A stretch of DNA of 64,000 bases from Diplolepis rosae (Eukaryota; Arthropoda; Insecta; Hymenoptera; Diplolepididae), in the NCBI GenBank assembly GCA_030998225.1, contig JAPYXD010000581.1, positions 558,001 through 622,000 on the forward strand, given 5' to 3'. Under the pieces are notes generated by a model. The model ran no database searches, had not been told where the DNA came from, and saw only the letters and a list, made by a program, of their open reading frames with translations. Shown piece after piece: positions 56,961-64,000 of this stretch. A program made the translations under genes and the position numbers. The number at the start of each line of letters is the position of its first letter. Within the stretch, counting starts at the first letter, position 1.

Positions 56961-57373
56961 TTTAAGCACTCATAACTTCGCGAATTTTTATTATTTTCCG
57001 AATCTGATAAAACCACCAAAAAGACCCACTTTTCAGCTTTCCATTTCACTAATAATTATTATAACAATGATTTGAACTTTTATAACCAGAGATATCGCCA
57101 ATTGAAAAAAAAATTGCAGGTTTCGCAATGAGCGACATATGAAGGGACAAACTTATAGGATGTCAAATTTGTTTTTTTATGCGTCGTTAAGCAGAAACAA
57201 GAATAAAAAAACAAATTTGACGTCCTATAAGTTTGTCCCTTCATATGTGCTCATTGCGAAACCTGCAAATTTTTTTTTTCAATTGGCGATATCTTTGGTT
57301 AGAAAGTGGCTCTTTTTGGTGGTTTTTTCAGATTAAAAAAATAATAAAAATTCGCGAAGTTATGGGTGCTTAA
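56961..57373. mobile_element. Foldback element, AAGCACTCATAACTTCGCGAA ends
   Basis: About 410 bp. Ends AGCACTCATAACTTCGCGAA / TTCGCGAAGTTATGGGTGCT; the innermost arms, TGCAGGTTTCGCAATGAGC and ATATGAAGGGACAAACTTAT with their inverses, are nearly perfect around a loop at about 57185-57205. Confidence 0.8.
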
Positions 57374-57429
57374 ATAAAGCGAAAAACCGTGTTTTTTGCA
57401 TCTTAGGTTAGGATTATTCAAAAACTTGA

Positions 57430-57555
57430 CGTACTTGAGCAGTTCTGAGGCCAGATTTGGATTCTACGGGTAAAACTACTTTGGAAATGACTCCTATCTT
57501 TTCTAGAACAAATTCAACACTTTTTTTTGCAGACCTGTGTTATTATAGACTACTA
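57430..57555. repeat. Relic of the 37.8-38.7-kb foldback arm
   Basis: GATTTGGATTCTACG, ACTACTTTGGAAA and TGCAGACCTGTGTTAT follow the order seen at 38595-38680 and end at the same terminus. The other arm is missing. Confidence 0.55.
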
Positions 57556-58150
57556 TTTTTTGCTTCAAGTACTTCTCAAGTCAATCAGTGAACAAAGTTG
57601 TACTATTCGAATAATTAGTTTCTCACTTTAGTTTACAGGATACATAACTAACTCAAGTATCTAAAATGATATTATTTTCAAATTTAAAATACTTTTTATC
57701 CGTTCATCTAGATCAATAATCTAGCATTTGAATTTAATGCGTCGAAATTTGAATAATAAAGATAAATAGAGATGTATGCACGGTTGAAAAACTACCTCAC
57801 TAGTTATTTTACAAAGCCTTCGTTGTTTCAAAAGTTCATACATTTATAGAAGAGTATTTATCCCAAAATTTAGAATTCTCCGTGATTTAAATTTGTTTCA
57901 TATTAACCTTTCCTCTTCAATTCACCGCAACGGTTTGTGGTGAGAACGGTTAAATGCATTGCTATAAATTCATAAATGAAAGCATTTCTGCATTTGTATT
58001 CAATGCTTATTCACATACACAGATTGCTTTTCATTCCAAATTAGTTATTTGCTCTCAAAATTAAGAATTTAAATAAATAGTAAGGTATTTTTAAATATCA
58101 TTTGAAAAATGGTTGAAAAATTAAACTTTGAAGAAACAGTTTTGTTAAAC

Positions 58151-59063
58151 TACACGGAGAAAAATGGATATTGACCAATAATATCTAGATATTGAGGCAC
58201 AATGTCAGTAGCATTCAACTATGTGACAAACATTTAGATATTCTACTTCAATGCCTGCAGATATTGAAAAAAAAGATATTAACCACCAGTATCTCAGATA
58301 TTGAGCTTGATTATCTCAGATATTAAAAATGAATATTCAAGATACTAAACTTCTGAATATCCTCGTTAGTAAACTTGAATGTCTGAGGTACTGAAGTTGA
58401 ATATCTCAGATATTTAACATCAATATCAGGTATACTGAAAAGGTAAGTTATAGATGTTACAGCTCAATGTCTAAGATACTCAAAAACTTATTTTAAAGGT
58501 TATAAAATAACTACATATTCAGTTTCTAGAAAAAAGTCAAATTATATTTTATTATTTTCTTTTCTATGAAAGTAATGTAGATGTTTGAACCAAATTTTCA
58601 TTATCTGGCATGTCTAAAATTAATTTAATGTTCTTGTTAGAAACGTAAGCTCAACATTAAGGTTAGAATTCATTCTCGGCTATAAACCAGATATAGAGAA
58701 AATATATAACATATGTTTTACTTACTGCATCTCAAGTTAAAGATCCGATCACTTTTATTCCATTAGAAATACTCATTAGAATTTAAGGAAATTTATCTTT
58801 CCGGAACGCTGCAAGCATGTCAATCTTAGATTCACTTAGATTTCGATGAGAGCGCAAAAAGTGATCACATGACCTTTATATATATGCGCGCGCACTTCAT
58901 GCTTCAATATCTAAACTATTGAATCTGAATATCAAATGTTACTCATCGGCAAAATCTTATATATTGAAAAAAAATTTTAGTATTGCGTGCCAATATCTAG
59001 ATATTATGGATGAATATCTCCCATTTGGATATCTACTTTTCAATATCCATTTTTCTCCGTGTA
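58151..59063. mobile_element. MITE with TACACGGAGAAA ends, 913 bp
   Basis: Ends TACACGGAGAAAAATGGATA and TATCCATTTTTCTCCGTGTA are exact inverses. GATATT/AATATC words are repeated densely near both ends (58170-58460 and 58900-59050). Shares the first 12 bases with the 255-bp element at 49966-50220. Confidence 0.8.
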
Positions 59064-60525
59064 ACAAAAGCATTTTGTAGGTACAATAAATAGATAACCA
59101 AATTTTGTTAATGCCCCAAAAAAATATTTTGTTGACGAAAAAAATTTGGTTGTAAAATTTTTTTTTTCAGTTTAGCAATCATTTTAACATTCTTTGATTA
59201 GCTTTTTGATAGATAGAACTTTAAATTTTAGGAATAGGGTTTATGTTCTGCTATTTCTGAATGTAAGCCAGGAAAAGCTTTCCAGTTCGTATCAAATTCG
59301 GGTTAATCTACTGGAAGTAACTATCATATCGCCTTAACCGTAAAAATCCCATTGGAAGAAATCTTTTCAACGTAAAATCATTTTCATCAGCTTAGATAAC
59401 GACTTATTTTAGCAATTTATCTTATTTTAGTTCCCATCGTCCAGAAATAGCATTACTTTACCGCATACTGGTCAACGTCCATTTAAACTAAGAAAAAATA
59501 TTTAGAAATCGCAAGATATTCTTTCTTTAGCAGTTCTTGTTGTTATAAAACCATTTCTGTCCCAGCACAAAATTATTTTGTTGACTTAACAAGATTTTTT
59601 TGTTGTCTCTTGCTTGGTTCTCTGAAAAAAATAATTTTGTTTAAACACCAAATTAGTTTTGTTGCACAAGTACAAACAAAATTATTCTCTTGGGTCAACA
59701 AAATTTGGTCTTGTTCATGTAATTAAGATAGTTCAAATAAAATAAAAATAATTTCCGTGAAATGGAAATAACTTTCAATTTGCAAAAACCACTTCAGTGC
59801 TTAAGCTCACGAAAGAACAGAATCTAAAAGCTGCTTATTTATATTTAAAACAAGTTTTTTTGTAAAACGGATATTAAAGTCGAAATTTTATTCACATAAT
59901 GTATATATATACTTTTACAAATTTCCTCGCGGCGACGTAAGAAATTTAAGTTACAGAATTGTATTACTCGATCTTGTGCCATTTACTTTACAGAAGATTT
60001 TCTATTATACGAATCTTATTGCATGAAAAAGCAATTTTGCTTCATTTCACAGCATCATTTATGTTTTTATAAGAACAGGGCTCAAGACAATATTAATGAT
60101 GAATGAATTCATGAGTATATTTAGCAAACCAAATGAGTTTAATTTCTCTTTATTATTATCTCTCGTATTTTATTGTACACTCTAAAAAAAAGTCTATCCA
60201 TACTGAAATTACGTTCTTTTCAGAATGCATCCATTGAAATTAAGCATATTCCTTTTGTCTACCAACAGAATCTTTTTCCTGTTACAAAACTCATCTGTGA
60301 GATGCAAAAAGAAAATATTTTTAGCAATGAACGATTTTTTTTGACTCTGAAAAGAAATCCTCTAATTATGTAAGGATTGCATTTCTAGATTAGGAGACGA
60401 AGTGCGCCTGCGCATTAGTTAGTGTACATCGTCTGGTGCTAATCTGTTCACAGATATTTTGTCAGTACGGTACCAACTACGAAGAATATATTTCTATGAT
60501 CAAAATCAATTAAAGAAATCAAATA
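59064..60525. other. Intergenic with AACAAAATTTGG words
   Basis: AACCAAATTTTGTTAA (59097 area) and GGTCAACAAAATTTGGTC (59692 area) recur in both orientations but without clear element ends. 60395-60480 is less AT-rich with GTGCGCCTGCGCATT, possibly a promoter for the small gene at 60526. Confidence 0.35.
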
Positions 60526-61322
60526 ATGGATTTCTACAAATCATTAGGAATCCCAGAGTGCGACGTAGACATTTTGAAAGGTACGTATACCAAAACAAAC
60601 AATTTTGATCCGCATAACCTTACTTTTCATTGCTTCTGATGATAATTCAAAGATATTCCCCAGAATGTCAATAAAAGCATTGTAGGGTAAGGAATCTGAT
60701 GGTATTTTTTTGAAATCATTTCCTGTACTTTGTTCATTTGTGTAATCGGGACGTCACTTTCAAGCTGTTTCGAGCGTTAAGGCCCTTATTGCATCGAGGC
60801 CTTCATATGCATAATTTTTTATACAATTTATTCATTTTATGAAATATACAGTTGTTTTTTATTTGTAAAAAATATTTTGATTCGAAATTATTAGTAAAAT
60901 GTTTACTATAGAATTTATTGTGAAATTTAAAATGCAACAAAGTTTAAAAATAATTTTGTAACACTTTTTCAACATTATATATTTAATATATTATGGACTT
61001 TCAATTTTACACGTATTGGAAAATTTGTAATGTAAGCAAAGTTATATCTTAAAATTTCTTTAAGCTGAAATCTAAGACGGGTCGTTATTATATTATTGAA
61101 AATAATCGATTGAATATTGGGATTTGTCAAAGTTTGGTTTGTGTATATTTCTTATAGCTTATATCATAGAATTTGTTTTCTTTTAACATCGAAATTACAC
61201 TTCCTTCACACGACAAAGGATTTTATTTCCAGACCAAAGGAAAAACTTTGGCAATAAAATGATAGCACTTGAAACGAAAATACTTCAACTGTTAGAGGAT
61301 TTCCTCTTATGCCAATTTTGAG
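60526..61322 (+). CDS. Possible tiny two-exon gene, SAM-like start
   Basis: Exon 1 (60526-60580) reads MDFYKSLGIPECDVDILK and ends in phase 1 at GTACGT. An acceptor TTTTATTTCCAG precedes exon 2 (61234-61322), which joins in phase and reads DQRKNFGNKMIALETKILQL then LEDFLLCQF and TGA. The model gives 47 residues. The start and the first-intron phase match those at 39119, suggesting one gene family. The spliced peptide has the length and hydrophobic spacing of the first half of a SAM domain, so this could be a truncated family member rather than a working gene. No expression evidence is possible from sequence. Confidence 0.3.
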
Positions 61323-61938
61323 CAGAACATCCATTCATAGTGAACGGAATTGTTCGACAGTCAATATTCCGTTTTTAGAGTGTATTTGAATCTTCTTAAA
61401 ATTCATTTCTGAATTTTAACAGCTATAAATGATGTTAAAATAATAAAATTGCTTGCTAAAAAAGTAGAAGAATTGTCCTAGTAACTGATGAATAAATTAA
61501 TGAAAGTTCCATCGGAAATCTTTCAGATTTAGAGCTTTGACGATAAAATGTTAGAGTTTTCATTAATTTAGCATCAATCCAGCTATAAATAATAATTTGT
61601 TATATATTCAGAATATCATGAAATTCTAATTATTATCGATGGTGGATAAAAACCAACAAGATTCTCATTAATAAAACATATTATATTTTCGCCACACTTT
61701 TCAGTGAATTTAATATTCATGAGATACATATATAATTACCCTGTACAATATTCTTATTTTTGCCCATTAAATTCTGAAGAGCTCCGCGGTCAGAACTTTT
61801 GTCTTTTCTATTTTTTTATCAATAATTTTTTCACTCAAAGTATGGAAAAACTGAAATTTTTTACATTGCAATTTTTTACGCCAGAACGATTTCAGGTATT
61901 CCTTTTAAAATAATAAATCTTTAATAATATAATATATG

Positions 61939-61979
<41 letters not shown>

Positions 61980-62858
61980 TTACAAGTATTTTTTCATGAA
62001 TTTCAGATTTTTATAAAAATTCTTTTTTTCGTAACTGAGCTTCACCTGCTTTTTCGGAAAACTGTCCAATTGGTAAGAGAAAATGTTTTATAACATCAGA
62101 TACATGTAATAATATCTTATGTAGTACCATGGGTATAAACGTACGTACAGTAGTGCGGTCTCCATAATATATATTGAAATTTAAATATTTTGTCACAAGA
62201 ATTGTTTATAACAATGGTTATTGTAACCTTTTTAATTATTTTTGTAATTGAATATCATCCATACATTAATACGAAGCACTTTTAGCAAAAAGAAACATTT
62301 TCTTACCGATAATAAGATTATTTATCAATTTGTTACTAAAATTTGTTTATAACAATTAAATGGAATAATAAACAAGTTATTTGTATTCTGTGAATCCCCA
62401 AACATTCATTTAAGATAATATACAGCTTACCTAAGCATTTATTAAAATGTAAAAAATTATAATGCGAAAAATTTCAGTTTTTCCATACTTTGAGTAAAAA
62501 CATTATTAATATACAAACTGAGGAGACAAAACTTCTAATATTACCATAACAATTTTTTCCACTTTTTATATTGAAAAATATTAATGAAAAAAACCACACA
62601 ATTAATGTAATCAACTACCAACGGAAAATAAGTAAACATTTTAAATCCACAATAATCTCATTATGATAGTATATATTTTTGTAACTATTTCCATATTGAG
62701 GTCATTATTCATAGAATTAAATTATGCGGCTTCTTTGATTTTTTCTAAGCATTAGAGGATATTCAAAAATATATTAATCAAATGACAAATTATACACATC
62801 AAAGAAAATGTTTTCATTGATTTTAACCATTGATGGATAAAATAATTTTCCTTCATTC
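61323..62858. other. AT-rich intergenic with (TA)n tract
   Basis: A dinucleotide (TA) microsatellite occupies 61941-61976. The rest is very AT-rich. Short open frames (for example 61704-61913) have biased composition and no family resemblance. Confidence 0.45.
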
Positions 62859-63779
62859 TGTCACGTCCCGCTACTCTACCACCTAGAGTAACAAACAAAT
62901 TAAGGAACCAATGAAGGGATCAAGGCAACATTACCGCGTGCGTGATTATATCGACTCAAGATACAGCAAGATCTAATAAGAAATAGGACGATCGTTAAAA
63001 TCGAAAGGCAGATTAAAATGGAATTGATATATTTGGCTGTGACATTAATGCCAGGTAATAAATTTCATCGGCAGGTGAGTCATCGGAGAAGGCAACTCAT
63101 CCGATCTTAAGCTTCAATACCAAATATGGAAAGGGTAGCACACCTGGTGTTTTACCCCCACCATGATTGACATACTTTGGGCCTATAAAAGGCGAAGGTT
63201 CCAATAGAAGTCAGTTCAGTCGCTTAGTCAACGTCCGATTTCTAAAATGTAACCAACTCGAGTCCAGTTCAGTGTCGTCACTTCTTACCGCGAGTTCAGT
63301 CCAGTCAGTGCAGTTCAGTCCAGTCTCATCAAATTATTCACCGCTAGTCGGACCAGTTCTAATTCGACGCCAAGTTCAACGACTGTAAAAAGTGAAAGGG
63401 AATCGCCTTCCAAATTCTCTCTAAAACCTGGGATCAGAGAATCGACTATCTTTACCGGCTAGACCACAATTTCCGATCTGACTGAAATTATCTCAACATC
63501 TATAAGTGACGACTCAAGTATTCACATCCAATCTACTGGACTCATTTCATCACCGACAAAATTTCAACGCAGGGTAATCACTAAGTATTTTAACTTTTAT
63601 ATATTCATGTCTATCTTTTCCATGGTGCTCACTTAAAATACTTTTGTTAATAAATATATTTATATGATCAACCCTTCTCATTTACTGATTATTCCTCATC
63701 CCTTAGAGAGGATCCTTCCGATTCTTACATAAAACGAGGAGATCTTTTAAGAGAGAAGTGTTACGTGTCTGACGTAACA
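62859..63779 (+). mobile_element. Solo LTR with 4-bp target duplication
   Basis: Starts TGTCACGTCCCGC and ends GTGTCTGACGTAACA, flanked on both sides by ATTC (62855-62858 and 63780-63783). A TATA box (CCTATAAAAGG) lies at 63182, about 25 bases before an initiator-like TCAGTTCAGTCG; CAGTCCAGT/CAGTTCAGT words follow to about 63330. AATAAATATAT near 63650 may serve as a polyadenylation signal. No internal coding region is present, so this is a recombination-derived solo LTR. TG..CA ends and a 4-bp duplication fit Ty3/Gypsy best. The GC-richer composition is unlike its neighbours. Confidence 0.8.
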
Positions 63780-64000
63780 ATTCAAATTTCATCATTTTTG
63801 GAATTTATGGGTTTATCGGTTTGATGATTTTAAATCTAGAATTCAAATTAAATTTCAAAATCAAGAATGGTGGATTCAATGTGGCAGACCAAAGATATCA
63901 AGACTAGAAATAAATAGTATAAAATTTTGTTTAAGGGTGTTTTTTGTTTAACTCGACCCAAATGGTATGACTCAAACCGACTGAAACGAAATTGGTATCA

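Noticed and set aside
63167..63388. 73-codon open frame with Ser/Gln repeats
   Set aside because: It lies inside the solo LTR over the CAGTTCAGT repeats and the predicted RNA start.
1..64000. CRISPR array, bacterial operons or phage genes
   Set aside because: No regularly spaced repeats with unique spacers, no ribosome-binding-site gene clusters; introns and eukaryotic transposons throughout.

Overview
The window is AT-rich, intron-bearing eukaryotic DNA, almost certainly insect and most likely hymenopteran. The best evidence is a spliced insect odorant receptor gene carrying the hymenopteran-style PLNESRPR motif. The rest is a dense deposit of arthropod transposable elements: Ty3/Gypsy, BEL/Pao, R1-type LINE, Penelope-like, five mariner copies, a DDE_Tnp_4-type DNA transposon and many foldback elements. 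Assignment to a parasitoid wasp is an inference; nothing here fixes the species. Splice sites, repeat pairings and homologies were read by eye, without alignment or database search.

Layout. 1-2.5 kb: broken Ty3/Gypsy element (gag, protease, integrase; RT and RNase H deleted). 2.7-3.9 kb: 82-bp tandem repeat, a BEL LTR fragment and a duplicated flank. 4.2-16.3 kb, minus strand: one odorant receptor gene of nine exons with intact phases (424 codons plus stop). Its introns hold an R1-type LINE fragment, two palindromic elements of one family (one with a second foldback and a mariner nested inside), a MITE with an 8-bp target duplication and further inverted repeats. 17.2-20.4 kb: a deleted mariner, a foldback, and a mariner cut by a BEL insertion. 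20.4-26.0 kb, minus: decayed BEL/Pao element. 26.0-27.6 kb: remnant of a second copy of the odorant receptor locus, a pseudogene keeping exon 1 and both outer flanks. 28.5-32.5 kb: DNA transposon with roughly 300-350-bp terminal inverted repeats and a broken DDE transposase. 33-34 kb: another mariner. 34.4-37.2 and 44.6-48.2 kb: two copies of a long non-coding dispersed repeat. 37-44.5 kb: mariner 5' end, foldback, small two-exon gene relic, MITE, two oppositely oriented Penelope fragments with hammerhead-ribozyme-like motifs, another foldback and an LTR. 48.6-59 kb: almost wholly foldbacks and MITEs, several with recognisable termini. 60.5-61.3 kb: a possible tiny two-exon gene. 62.9-63.8 kb: a complete solo LTR with a 4-bp target duplication.

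Only the odorant receptor looks like a working host gene. I do not see a new multi-gene system. The notable features are the intact receptor exons threaded through 12 kb of nested transposons, the exceptional density of hairpin-forming elements, and the paired Penelope fragments with candidate ribozymes.
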